From Neofamilia massiliensis (GTDB lineage: Bacteria > Bacillota > Clostridia > Tissierellales > Peptoniphilaceae), in NCBI RefSeq assembly GCF_001299475.1, contig NZ_CYUJ01000002.1, forward strand, positions 434,001 through 498,000: a DNA stretch of 64,000 nt, given 5' to 3'. Positions within the stretch are counted from its first letter, which is position 1. Each line of letters begins with the position of its first letter. The position numbers and the translations under genes are program-made. A model generated the notes under the pieces. That model worked only from the letters and a program-made list of their open reading frames with translations, did not search any database and was not told the origin of the DNA. Positions 54,371 through 63,357 of this stretch are shown here, piece after piece.

Positions 54371-55066
54371 CTAGTTTTGTGACAGGATTTTCTTTTCCAA
54401 TTCTTCTTTTTTTTTTAGTATTTCTATTTCTAATTCTCGTCTTTTTCTTAGGGCTCTTTCTTCGTCTAGTTCTAACTTTAGTCTTTCTGTTTCTGTTAGA
54501 TTTTGTTTTTTTATCTTAGTCTTAGTTTTTCTTCCACGTTTCTTGTATTTTAGAGCTTCTTTACCATTTTCTAGATAGTTTTTTGTCCATTTATATATGT
54601 TTGCATATGGAATTTCATATTTTCCTGAAGCTTTTTTGTAGTTCATATTATTTTTTATTGTCCACTCTACAATTTCTATTCTTTCTTCATATGTGGTCTT
54701 TCTAGTTTTCATGGTATTGGTAGCTCATTTGGTATAGTCTTTTAATTCTCTTCTCTTATACTATTTGTTTACCCATCTAACTATGGTGCTGTGGTTTAGA
54801 TTGTATTTTGCAGATAAGTCTGCATATGAAGATTCTCCACTTACATATTCTTCTACTACTTTGTGTTTGAATTCTTTTGTGTAGACCTGTTTATGATCTG
54901 GCTTTTTAAAGGCTTCTTCCCCATGCTCTTTGTATCTAAAGCACCATCTTCTAATTGTTGATTTTGCTGCAGATAATTTTCTTGCTAAGCTATCATATGA
55001 CTCTCTGCCTTCTTCATAATCTTTACAAGCTTTAATTTTTGTTTCTAAATCATATTGTTTGTTCAT
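54371..55066 (-). pseudogene. IS3-family OrfA with two nonsense codons
   Basis: Two pieces lie in the same frame. The first (55066-54764) starts MNKQYDLETKIKACKDYEEG and holds two helix-turn-helix units. The second (54724-54371) continues with RKTTYEERIEIVEWTIKN, a basic linker and a Leu-rich coiled coil (LKLELDEERALRKRRELEIE). Between them the frame reads TAG at 54761-54763 and TGA at 54725-54727, and the peptide between (YKRRELKDYTK) matches what an unbroken OrfA should have. Without those two stops the protein would be about 231 aa. It is therefore a pseudogene by point mutation. Confidence 0.86.
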
Positions 55067-55110
55067 CGATATACCTCCAAAGTATCTAGCGTATTTTTAA
55101 TTAATTACGC

Positions 55111-55135
55111 TGTCTACTTTGGACATATCGGTTCA
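55111..55135 (-). repeat. IS3-family right inverted repeat
   Basis: On the minus strand it begins TGAACCGATATG and ends AAAGTAGACA, matching the left repeat. Confidence 0.8.
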
Positions 55136-55138
55136 AAA

Positions 55139-55158
55139 TTTAGTAGGTCCTTTTTTTT
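55139..55158 (+). terminator. Right arm and T tract of the split terminator
   Basis: TTTAGTAGGTCC followed by T8. It is the complement of 53441-53450 across the IS, and the T tract marks it as the 3' side of the flavodiiron gene's original terminator. Confidence 0.6.
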
Positions 55159-55363
55159 AAGTGCTTTGATAACTTTACAAACTATTAGATTTAAATTATA
55201 GGGACCTTGCTTTAGATTTAATCATTTTAATATTCAAAAAAAATATTTTTCACTAAAAAAAGTTTCACAATGCTTTAGTTTTTAACTTATTAATTTTTTA
55301 ATTATGAAAATCTTGTAAAATTACAATTATACTAAAGAAAGACCAGGGAATTTCATAATTTTG
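55159..55363. other. AT-rich intergenic region without a recognisable gene
   Basis: About 205 bp of very AT-rich sequence between the IS and the activase promoter. I see only homopolymer runs (A8, T6) and no open frame with a ribosome-binding site. Confidence 0.6.
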
Positions 55364-55372
55364 TGATATAAT
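55364..55372 (+). promoter_or_regulatory. Extended -10 promoter of the activase-like gene
   Basis: TGaTATAAT at 55364-55372, predicted leader of about 55 nt. No good -35. Confidence 0.6.
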
Positions 55373-55433
55373 TTATCTGAATTGTTACTTATAAAAAATT
55401 AGAATTATTATAAATCTATTAGATAGGAGAAAC

Positions 55434-58400
55434 ATGAAACTTCATACAGGTTTAGATATTGGTTCAACTACTTGTAAAATTGTAGTTATGGACCAAGATG
55501 AAAAAATTTTATACTCAAAATACCAAAGACATTTTTCCGATGTTAGACAGACAGTTGAAGAAATGTTAGAAGAGTGTGTAGAAATTTTTAAAGACGACTT
55601 AACAACTATAAATATTACAGGTTCAGGTGGCCTTATTATCCACAAACTTTTGGACCTGCCTTTTGTTCAAGAAGTTGTAGCTTCAACTAAGGCTATTAAA
55701 ACTAAAATTTCACAAACAGATGTGGTCATTGAACTTGGAGGCGAGGATTCTAAAATTATTTATCTAAAGGGATCAGTTGAACAGAGAATGAATTCAATTT
55801 GTGCAGGAGGAACTGGAGCCTTTATAGACCAAATGGCATCACTTCTTGAAACTGATGCAGCTGGTCTTAATGCCTATGCAGAAAATTTTGAAAAGACTTA
55901 TCCAATTGCTTCCAGGTGCGGAGTTTTTGCAAAAACTGATATCCAAGCTTTGATCAACCAAGGGGCCAGCAAGGAAGACATTTCTGTTTCTGTCTTCCAA
56001 TCTGTTGTCAATCAAACAATTTCAAACCTGGCTTGTGGCAGACCAATTAGAGGCAAGGTTGCCTTTTTAGGAGGTCCACTTCACTTTCTACCTGAACTTA
56101 GAAAGAGATTTGCTCTAACTTTAAATTTAAAAGACGACGAAGTTATTGTGCCAGAAAATCCCCAACTTTTTGTAGCCCTTGGGGCAGCTTTACTTTCAAA
56201 AGACGGGGACTATGTTTCCTTTAAAGACCTTTATGAAAAAATTAAAAATAACGAAGACAAGGATCTTACAACTACTAATTTTTTAAGACCACTTTTTGAA
56301 TCTCAAGAAGAATTAGATGACTTTAGAAAGAGACATGAAAGTCACAGGGTTAAAGACTTAAATCTAGCTGGCTACAAGGGCCCGCTTTACCTAGGCATTG
56401 ACGCAGGATCAACTACTTCAAAGTTAGTTCTCTTAGATGAAGACAACAACATAAGATATTCATTTTATGGCAACAACAAGGGCAAACCCCTAGAAGTAAT
56501 TACTGAACAATTAAAAATTATTTACGATAAATTAGAAAACGGAGCCTATATAGCCTCATCAGGTATAACAGGCTATGGAGAAGAATTTATAAAGACAGCT
56601 TTAAATGTTGACCATGGCGAAGTTGAAACTATTGCCCACTTAAAGGCTGCCATGTACTACAATCCAAAAGTAGACTTTATAGTTGACATTGGCGGCCAAG
56701 ACATGAAGGCCATGAAAATTGAAGACGAAGTTATTTCTTCAATTCTATTAAACGAAGCTTGTTCTTCTGGATGCGGGTCCTTCTTAGAGACCTTTGCAAA
56801 TTCTATTGGCCTAAGTGTAAGTGAATTTACCAACCAAGCTTTACTTGCAAAAAATCCAGTTGACCTAGGGTCTAGGTGTACAGTTTTTATGAACTCAATG
56901 GTCAAACAAGCCCAAAAAGAAGGGGCAGAAGTTGGAGATATTGCAGCAGGCCTAGCTTATTCAATTATAAAAAATGCCATTCAAAAGGTTATAAAAATTA
57001 GAGATCCAGAAAGTCTAGGAGAAAATATTGTAGTCCAAGGGGGAACCTTTTACGGCGACGCAATTCTTCGTGCCTTTGAATTAATTACTGGCAAGGAAGT
57101 TATTAGACCGAGAATTGCTGGTCTAATGGGAGCCTTTGGTATGGGACTTATAGCCAAGGAAAAAGCTCCAGAAAAAACAAATTTACTTTCTAAAGGCGAC
57201 TTAGAAGATTTTTCTTATAAGACTAAAAACGCAACCTGCCACCAATGTACTAATTATTGCAGGCTGACTATAAATACTTTTTCCAACGGCCAAAGATATA
57301 TTACAGGCAACAGGTGTGAAAGGGGAGCAGGAATTACTAAGTCTAAGGAAAACACCCTACCTAACCTCTATGAATATAAATACAAGAGGGTCTTTGATTA
57401 CGACTCCTTAGATCCAGAAAAGGCGCCAAGAGGAAAAGTTGGCCTACTTCGAGTTTTAAATATGTACGAAAACTATCCTTTCTGGCATACCTTCTTTAGC
57501 TCCTTAGGTTATTCAGTTGTTTTATCACCAAGGTCATCTAGGGAAATTTATGAAAAGGGAATCGAGTCAATTACATCTGAAACTGCCTGCTATCCAGCAA
57601 AAATTAGCCACGGCCACTTAGAAGCACTAATTGAAGAAGGAGTAGACTTTATTTTCTATCCTTCAGTATTCTACGAAGAAAAAGAATTTTCTAAGGCTGA
57701 CAACACTTTAAACTGTCCAGTTGTTGCTGGTTATTCAGAAGTTTTAAAAAACAATGTTGAAAGCCTGGCAGATAAGAATGTTAAATTTTTAAATCCCTTT
57801 ATTTCCTTTGATAATAGGAAAAAGTTAGAAAAGAGAATGGCTGAAATTTTCCCAGACATTCCAAAAAATGAAATTAAAAAAGCTGTTAGGGCAGCCTATG
57901 AAGAACAAGATAGGTATGGCGCTGACATTTTAGCAGAAGGTAGAAGAGCCTTAGAATATATAGAAAAAAATAATTTAAAAGCCATTGTCCTTTGTGGTAG
58001 ACCTTATCACATAGATCCAGAAATTAACCACGGCATTCCAGAACTTATTAATTCAATGGGCCTGGCTTTAATTTCTGAAGACGCCCTAGCAACTACAACT
58101 GAAATAGATGGCAGGCTCAGAGTCTTAGACCAATGGACCTATCACTCAAGACTTTATAGGGCAGCTCAATTTGTTGGCCAAAGAAAGGACCTAGAACTTG
58201 TTCAACTAAACTCCTTTGGCTGTGGAATTGACGCTATAACAACAGACCAAGTAAATGAAATTTTAAGAGGTTACAACAAGACCTATACAGTTATAAAAAT
58301 TGACGAAGTTTCAAACCTTGGCGCAGTAAAAATTAGACTTAGGTCCCTAATTGAAGCAACAGAAAGAAGAGAGTTAAAGGCTCCAAAGGCTATAGAAAAA

Positions 58401-59699
58401 TTTGATGAAGACCCACTAATCTTTACTAAAGAAATGGCCAAGTCTGGCTATACAATTTTAATGCCACAAATGGCTCCTCTTCACTTTGAATTAATAGAAG
58501 AGGCAATGAAGACCTCAGGTATGAAACTAGAAGTTTTAAAACCAACTAACTCACAGGTTGTAAACGAAGGCTTAAAATATGTAAACAACGACGCCTGTTA
58601 TCCATCAATGTTTGTTGTAGGCCAAATTGTTGACGCGTTAAAGTCAGGCAAGTATGACACAGACAAATTGGCAGTTTTAATGAGCCAAACAGGAGGAGCT
58701 TGTAGGGCATCAAACTATGTTGGCTTTATAAGAAAGGCCTTAAAGGAAGCAGGCTTTGGTCACGTTCCAGTAATTGCCTTGTCCTTCCAGGCCATAGAAT
58801 TTCATCCAGGTCTATTTGCAGACAGGTCTATTGTCAAGTCCTTTAGAAAAATGGCTCTGGCAACAGTCTATGGCGACCTTTTAATGAGACTTTCAAATAG
58901 GACCAGACCTTATGAAGTAGTTAAGGGAACAACAGACGCCTTAGACAAAAAGTGGATGGCTATCTTTAAGGATGAACTATCTTCCTATAAGAAAAAAGAC
59001 CACGAAAGACTTGTAAGAGAGTGTGTAGAAGATTATTCTAGTGTCCAAATAACAAATGAACTAAAGCCAAGGGTTGGAATAGTAGGAGAAATTTTAGTCA
59101 AGTACCTACCAGCAGCCAACAACAATGTCCAAAAACTTTTAGAAGAAGAAGGGGCAGAAGTTGTTGTCAACGACCTAATTGACTTTATTTACTACTGTAT
59201 GAAAAACGCCAGTATCAAACACCAAAGTCTATCAAAGGGATATTTAGGCTCTCTAGGATCAGAAATAGTTATTAACTACATTGAAGGTTTTAGAAAACCA
59301 ATAAGGAAAGCCCTAGAAGGCACAAGGTTTGGCCAGCTAGCAGACATTGAAGAGCTAATGGACTTTGCCCAAGAATTTGTCTCCTTAGGCAATCAATACG
59401 GCGAAGGCTGGCTACTAACTGGAGAAATGGTTGAGCTAATCCATCACGGAGCCAACAACATCGTCTGCGTTCAACCTTTTGGTTGTCTTCCTAACCACAT
59501 TACAGGCAAGGGAGTTATGAAGGCAATAAGAGAAACTTATACCAATGCAAATATTGTTGCCATTGACTATGACGCCTCAGCCTCTATGACCAACCAAGAA
59601 AATAGAATTAAACTTATGATGGCTAGAGCCAGAGACAATGTTGAGGCAGATAGGGCGTATTCAAATAAGTTAATGGAAGAAAGAACAGCTCAAGGATAA
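55434..59699 (+). CDS. Giant acyl-CoA-dehydratase-activase-related protein (BadF/BcrA ATPase x2, DUF2229 and D-component-like region)
   Basis: This 1421-aa cytoplasmic protein has tandem ASKHA ATPase domains: the first at residues 3-255 (GLDIGSTTCKIVV, CAGGTGAFIDQMA), the second at 318-585 (YLGIDAGSTTSKLVLLDEDN, IGGQDMKAMKI, NEACSSGCGSFLETFA). Each has a Cys for the Fe-S cluster that bridges activase subunits. A Cys cluster CHQCTNYC...NRCERG follows near 601-630, then a DUF2229-type region (668-870), and a C-terminal part with Cys motifs NNDACYPSMF, SQTGGACRASNY and QPFGCLPNH. The family is thought to drive low-potential electrons by ATP hydrolysis, as activators of 2-hydroxyacyl-CoA dehydratases do. 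Here activase and acceptor-like parts are fused, as in double-cubane cluster systems; the substrate is unknown. Confidence 0.9.
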   Translation: MKLHTGLDIGSTTCKIVVMDQDEKILYSKYQRHFSDVRQTVEEMLEECVEIFKDDLTTINITGSGGLIIHKLLDLPFVQEVVASTKAIKTKISQTDVVIELGGEDSKIIYLKGSVEQRMNSICAGGTGAFIDQMASLLETDAAGLNAYAENFEKTYPIASRCGVFAKTDIQALINQGASKEDISVSVFQSVVNQTISNLACGRPIRGKVAFLGGPLHFLPELRKRFALTLNLKDDEVIVPENPQLFVALGAALLSKDGDYVSFKDLYEKIKNNEDKDLTTTNFLRPLFESQEELDDFRKRHESHRVKDLNLAGYKGPLYLGIDAGSTTSKLVLLDEDNNIRYSFYGNNKGKPLEVITEQLKIIYDKLENGAYIASSGITGYGEEFIKTALNVDHGEVETIAHLKAAMYYNPKVDFIVDIGGQDMKAMKIEDEVISSILLNEACSSGCGSFLETFANSIGLSVSEFTNQALLAKNPVDLGSRCTVFMNSMVKQAQKEGAEVGDIAAGLAYSIIKNAIQKVIKIRDPESLGENIVVQGGTFYGDAILRAFELITGKEVIRPRIAGLMGAFGMGLIAKEKAPEKTNLLSKGDLEDFSYKTKNATCHQCTNYCRLTINTFSNGQRYITGNRCERGAGITKSKENTLPNLYEYKYKRVFDYDSLDPEKAPRGKVGLLRVLNMYENYPFWHTFFSSLGYSVVLSPRSSREIYEKGIESITSETACYPAKISHGHLEALIEEGVDFIFYPSVFYEEKEFSKADNTLNCPVVAGYSEVLKNNVESLADKNVKFLNPFISFDNRKKLEKRMAEIFPDIPKNEIKKAVRAAYEEQDRYGADILAEGRRALEYIEKNNLKAIVLCGRPYHIDPEINHGIPELINSMGLALISEDALATTTEIDGRLRVLDQWTYHSRLYRAAQFVGQRKDLELVQLNSFGCGIDAITTDQVNEILRGYNKTYTVIKIDEVSNLGAVKIRLRSLIEATERRELKAPKAIEKFDEDPLIFTKEMAKSGYTILMPQMAPLHFELIEEAMKTSGMKLEVLKPTNSQVVNEGLKYVNNDACYPSMFVVGQIVDALKSGKYDTDKLAVLMSQTGGACRASNYVGFIRKALKEAGFGHVPVIALSFQAIEFHPGLFADRSIVKSFRKMALATVYGDLLMRLSNRTRPYEVVKGTTDALDKKWMAIFKDELSSYKKKDHERLVRECVEDYSSVQITNELKPRVGIVGEILVKYLPAANNNVQKLLEEEGAEVVVNDLIDFIYYCMKNASIKHQSLSKGYLGSLGSEIVINYIEGFRKPIRKALEGTRFGQLADIEELMDFAQEFVSLGNQYGEGWLLTGEMVELIHHGANNIVCVQPFGCLPNHITGKGVMKAIRETYTNANIVAIDYDASASMTNQENRIKLMMARARDNVEADRAYSNKLMEERTAQG

Positions 59700-59705
59700 A
59701 AAAAT

Positions 59706-59737
59706 AAAAAGGCCTAAAGAAATTTATGGCCTTTTTA
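59706..59737 (+). terminator. Rho-independent terminator of the activase-like gene
   Basis: AAAAAGGCC pairs with GGCCTTTTT around a 13-nt loop, the A run and T run extending the stem. Confidence 0.88.
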
Positions 59738-59761
59738 TTATGACTTGTAAAGAAAATCGGG

Positions 59762-59767
59762 TATAAT
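59762..59767 (+). promoter_or_regulatory. -10 element upstream of the DUF4230 gene
   Basis: TATAAT at 59762-59767, with the weak -35-like TATGAC at 59739-59744 (17-bp spacer). Confidence 0.5.
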
Positions 59768-59804
59768 TATTAATATAAAATATTTGAGGAGAATGAAAGA
59801 TTTA

Positions 59805-60419
59805 ATGAAAAAATTAAAAAAGATTTTACTTACAATATTAATCTTAGCCCTTGTTCTAGGAGGAGCCTACCTGGGCTTTAAATATAAAAATGCCAAAGAC
59901 AAGGCGCCAACAATAACATCAACTAGCTTAAAGGAGAGTTTATTGTCAGTAGAAGAACTAACTACAACAAAATACTTTTACACAAGTATGGGCACGTACG
60001 AAAACCAATCCAACTTTTATGGAATAAAAATCCCTTTAACTTTGAAGAAATTTATTATTTCCTTTGAGGGAACAATTAGCGCAGGAGTAAACTTAGACGA
60101 GATGACCATTGAAGTCAAAGATAACAACATTTTAATAAGCCTGCCTGAAACAAAAATTTTGTCCCATGAAATTGACGAAAACTCTATAAAAATCTACGAT
60201 GAAAAGTCATCTATTTTTAATCCGCTAAAAGTTGAAGACTATTCAGCCTTTAGACAAGACCAAAAAGAAGAAAGAGAGGCTGAAGCCTTAAACAAGGGAC
60301 TTTTATCAAAAGCAGAAGAAAAGGCCAAGGATTCTATTAGAGAACTTTTACTTTTAATACCAGAAGTGGAAGAAAACTATCAAATCCAATTTGTAAAAAC
60401 CATAAAAACTGAAAATTAA
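59805..60419 (+). CDS. DUF4230-family membrane-anchored protein
   Basis: This protein has one N-terminal membrane helix (LTILILALVLGGAYLGF) and an extracellular domain matching DUF4230: ESLLSVEELTTTKYFYTSMG, then TLKKFIISFEGTISAGVNLD and a final NYQIQF. Function is unknown. From the ATG at 59805 it is 204 aa. AGGAG at 59787-59791 is 13 nt away, slightly long, and the ATG at 59793 is too close to it, so the start is not certain; a TTG at 59784 lacks a ribosome-binding site. It is a single gene after a terminator. An A/T-only hairpin (60429-60448) follows and may weakly terminate. Confidence 0.78.
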   Translation: MKKLKKILLTILILALVLGGAYLGFKYKNAKDKAPTITSTSLKESLLSVEELTTTKYFYTSMGTYENQSNFYGIKIPLTLKKFIISFEGTISAGVNLDEMTIEVKDNNILISLPETKILSHEIDENSIKIYDEKSSIFNPLKVEDYSAFRQDQKEEREAEALNKGLLSKAEEKAKDSIRELLLLIPEVEENYQIQFVKTIKTEN

Positions 60420-60506
60420 TAATTATGCTTTTTAGAAGAAGCTAAAAAATTTTATTTTAAAACTAAGAAGACTTAAAAATAACTTACTAAGACAAGGAGA
60501 AAAATT

Positions 60507-62015
60507 ATGTTTGACAAAGATGCAGTATATGAAGTGCTAACTTCTACAAAACTAACCTACGAACAAAAGGTTCTTAACCTTGCCCGCCAGGCAGAAAATG
60601 GCTTGGATGTCTTAAATATTTCAGACAAGATGCAAGAATACTTTGACAACGGGTCAATTAACGACCTTTTTGAAGGCCACGCACCTTATAGACCAAGGTA
60701 TATCTTACCTGATTATGATAAATTTATAAAAAACGGCTCAGAGTTTTTAGCTATTAAGCCGCCAAAAGACTTTGATGAATTACTTTTTGCCCTAATGACT
60801 CTTTACCACCACGTTCCATCTATAACTAGTTTTCCAGTTTATTTAGGAAATTTAGACTATATGATAGATCCATTTATTACAGATCTGACAGACGAAGAAG
60901 TTGTAAAAAAACTTACCTTATTCTTCAACTACCTAGACAGGACAATAACAGATTCATTTTGTCATGCAAACATTGGACCTAAGGCAACTAGGGCAGGCAG
61001 TCTTATCTTAGATGCAATTGCTCCACTAAATAACCCTGTACCAAACTTTACAATAAAATACGATCCAGAAATTACTGCAGATGACTTTATGAAAAAGGCA
61101 ATTTCTTGTTCACTAAAATGTTCAAATCCAGCAATTTGCAACCACCAAGTTAACACTGAGCCTTTTGACTTAGACTATGGCATTTCATCTTGCTATAATA
61201 TACTTCCAACTAGTGGTGGAGCCTATACTTTAACTAGGATCACTTTAACTAAGCTTGCTGAGCAGGCTAAGTCAGTAGGTGACTTTATGGATAATTTATT
61301 GCCAGAAGTCTTAGGACTAATAGCAGACTATATGAGTCAAAGAATAAAATTTATCGTAGAAAAGTCAGGATTTTTTGAATCTAACTTTTTAGTAAAAGAA
61401 GGCCTAATTAACAAGGACAGGTTCTTAGGCATGTTTGGAGTTACTGGCCTTGCTGAAGCTGTTAACACCTTATTAAAGGATAGGGACCTTCAATATGGCA
61501 GAGACAAGGAAGCAGATGACCTTGGAGTAGAAATTCTAAAGAGAGTTGAAGAAATCGTAAATGGCTTTGAAGCTCCATATTCAAAAGTTACTGGCGGAAA
61601 ATTCTTGCTTCATGCCCAAGTTGGCCTAGACTCAGACCTAGGTGTAACTTCAGGAGTTAGAATTCCAGTTGGAGACGAACCAGATTCTTTTATTGACCAC
61701 CTTAGACATTCATCTAGGTACCACAAGTTTTTTCCAGCTGGCGTAGGAGATATTTTCCCAATTGCTACAAATGTTGAAGCTAACACAGATTCACTTTTAG
61801 ATGTTGTTAAAGGCGCCTTCCAAACTGGTGTCCACTATATGAGTTTTTATGCGGCAGATACTGACCTAGTTAGGATTACAGGTTATTTAGTAAAACGCTC
61901 AGAAATGGAAAAATACAAACACGACCAGGCAGTTTTACAAAATACTACTCAATTAGGTGCTCCAAATTATGAAATCAACCATCTAAAAGACAGAAAAGTT
62001 AGAATGGCTGACTAG
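60507..62015 (+). CDS. yjjI: YjjI-family glycyl radical enzyme (DUF3029)
   Basis: This 502-aa protein is a glycyl radical enzyme of the short YjjI type, not a pyruvate formate-lyase or ribonucleotide reductase. The C-terminal glycyl motif is RITGYLVKR with Gly459 (codon 61881-61883). The likely catalytic Cys229 is in SSCYNILPTSGG. Extra cysteines cluster at ISCSLKCSNPAICNHQ (201-213). GDIFPIATNVEANTDSLLDV and GVTGLAEAVNTLL are typical. The reaction is not known for the family. AAGGAG precedes the ATG. The dedicated activase follows after one base, and cytidine deaminase and a nucleoside-type lipoprotein come next; in E. coli yjjI lies beside deoCABD, which suggests nucleoside or deoxyribose metabolism. 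Confidence 0.9.
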   Translation: MFDKDAVYEVLTSTKLTYEQKVLNLARQAENGLDVLNISDKMQEYFDNGSINDLFEGHAPYRPRYILPDYDKFIKNGSEFLAIKPPKDFDELLFALMTLYHHVPSITSFPVYLGNLDYMIDPFITDLTDEEVVKKLTLFFNYLDRTITDSFCHANIGPKATRAGSLILDAIAPLNNPVPNFTIKYDPEITADDFMKKAISCSLKCSNPAICNHQVNTEPFDLDYGISSCYNILPTSGGAYTLTRITLTKLAEQAKSVGDFMDNLLPEVLGLIADYMSQRIKFIVEKSGFFESNFLVKEGLINKDRFLGMFGVTGLAEAVNTLLKDRDLQYGRDKEADDLGVEILKRVEEIVNGFEAPYSKVTGGKFLLHAQVGLDSDLGVTSGVRIPVGDEPDSFIDHLRHSSRYHKFFPAGVGDIFPIATNVEANTDSLLDVVKGAFQTGVHYMSFYAADTDLVRITGYLVKRSEMEKYKHDQAVLQNTTQLGAPNYEINHLKDRKVRMAD

Positions 62016-62016
62016 A

Positions 62017-62862
62017 ATGGGAAGTAAACAAATACTAATAAATAAAATTATTCCCCTGTCGACAGTAGATGGACCAGGAGCTAGAACTTCTATTTATGTC
62101 CAAGGCTGTAATTTAAAATGTGGCTACTGTCACAACCCTGAGACTATAAATATGTGCATCCACTGTGGCAAGTGCATAGAAGTCTGCCCAGTTGGAGCTC
62201 TAAAACTTGTAGATAAAAAGGTAACTTGGAATGAAGATACTTGTATAGACTGCGACAAGTGTATAGAAACTTGTCCCTATCTTGCTTCACCAAAGACCAA
62301 GGCCTACAGTCCAGAAGATTTAATGGCTGAAGTTAGAAAGAACATGCCCTTTATTAGAGGCATTACTCTTTCAGGTGGAGAAGCCAGTTTATATCCAGAA
62401 TTTTTAAAAGACCTTTTTTCTCTGGCCCATGAAGAAAAGCTAACTTGCTTTTTAGACTACAATGGCAAGGTTGATCTTTCTAAACACCTAGACCTAATGG
62501 AATATGTAGACGGTGTTATGGTAGACGTCAAGGCCTGGGACGATGAGAAGTTTAAAAGATTAACTGGAGGGACTAGAGAAGTCCCACTGGTGGATACAAT
62601 AAAATATTTACTAGAGACAAAAAAACTTTACGAAATAAGAATTGTCCACCAAGAAGATTTTGTAGATACAGAAAATGCCTTGAGACAAATTAAAAGTTCC
62701 TTTCCGAAGAACTTTGCTGATATAAAAATTAAGTTAATTGCCTATAGGAACCACAATGGCAGACTTTTTATGAAAGATATACCATCTACAAAAGTAAAAG
62801 ATTTAAAAAAATTTGAAAGTTTAGCTAAAAATTTAGGCTACAAATATGTTATAATTAAATAA
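62017..62862 (+). CDS. yjjW: YjjW-type glycyl radical enzyme activase
   Basis: This 281-aa radical SAM protein installs the glycyl radical on its partner. The SAM-cluster motif is C31-x3-C35-x2-C38 (GCNLKCGYCHNP). Two ferredoxin-type clusters are inserted after it: C47/C50/C53/C57 and C76/C79/C82/C86. Further on are ITLSGGEASLYPEF and MVDVKAWDDEKFKRLTGG, standard in activases. It starts one base after the yjjI stop, so it is translationally coupled to its substrate. Confidence 0.93.
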   Translation: MGSKQILINKIIPLSTVDGPGARTSIYVQGCNLKCGYCHNPETINMCIHCGKCIEVCPVGALKLVDKKVTWNEDTCIDCDKCIETCPYLASPKTKAYSPEDLMAEVRKNMPFIRGITLSGGEASLYPEFLKDLFSLAHEEKLTCFLDYNGKVDLSKHLDLMEYVDGVMVDVKAWDDEKFKRLTGGTREVPLVDTIKYLLETKKLYEIRIVHQEDFVDTENALRQIKSSFPKNFADIKIKLIAYRNHNGRLFMKDIPSTKVKDLKKFESLAKNLGYKYVIIK

Positions 62863-62882
62863 ACTATAAGGAGGCAAAAAGA

Positions 62883-63323
62883 TTGTTAGATGTAAAAAGT
62901 GAAAGAGAATTAATGGCTAAAGCAATAAAGGCTAGTAAGAGTTCTTATTCACCCTATTCAAATTTTCAAGTAGGAGCAGCTATTCTTTGCTCAAGTGGAA
63001 AAATTTTTACAGGAACAAATGTAGAAAATGCCTCTTATGGTGGAGGAATTTGCGCTGAAAGATCAGCTGCAGTTACTGCTGTCTCCCAAGGAGAAAGAAA
63101 ATTTTTAGCAGTTGCTGTCTTTGGATCTTTTAAAGACGCAAGAGAAGATGGGTTACAATATGCTTTTCCATGTGGAATTTGCAGGCAGTTTTTAAGAGAG
63201 TTTGCGGCTAAGGATATGGTCGTCCTAGTTGGGACATCTGAAGATGACTATAAAAAGTTTTCTTTCTATGAAGAAATCCTACCACACTCCTTTGGCCCTG
63301 AAGATTTAAATATGGAAGCATAG
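62883..63323 (+). CDS. cdd: Cytidine deaminase
   Basis: This 146-aa zinc enzyme converts cytidine and deoxycytidine to (deoxy)uridine. The active site is complete: C57-A-E59 in GGGICAERSA and C97/C100 in FPCGICRQFL. The start is TTG at 62883 with AAGGAGG upstream. It lies 20 bp after yjjW. With the following lipoprotein it indicates nucleoside salvage or catabolism. Confidence 0.96.
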   Translation: MLDVKSERELMAKAIKASKSSYSPYSNFQVGAAILCSSGKIFTGTNVENASYGGGICAERSAAVTAVSQGERKFLAVAVFGSFKDAREDGLQYAFPCGICRQFLREFAAKDMVVLVGTSEDDYKKFSFYEEILPHSFGPEDLNMEA

Positions 63324-63357
63324 GTAATATAAAAAAACATTTATTATGGAGGATGTT

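Larger units (their letters stand above)
53455..55135 (-). mobile_element. Degenerate IS3-family (IS150-like) insertion sequence
   Basis: The element is 1681 bp with both reading frames on the minus strand. It is bounded by 25-bp imperfect inverted repeats starting TGAAC (20 of 25 positions match), giving TG...CA ends as in the IS3 family. It carries orfA (two helix-turn-helix regions) and orfB (rve DDE transposase), with an A10G slip site between. Flanking AAAG (53451-53454) and AAAT (55136-55139) may be a decayed 4-bp target duplication. If the flanking terminator arms were counted as IS ends, the element would instead be 53441-55150. Three in-frame stops make it non-functional. Confidence 0.88.

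Noticed and set aside
53851-54382. Plus-strand open frames opposite the transposase
   Set aside because: Low-complexity Phe/Leu/Ser translations antisense to clear IS3 transposase sequence; no ribosome-binding sites.
54371-55066. Two separate helix-turn-helix genes instead of one OrfA
   Set aside because: Both pieces are in the same frame, and the peptide between the stops continues the family sequence, so they are one broken gene.
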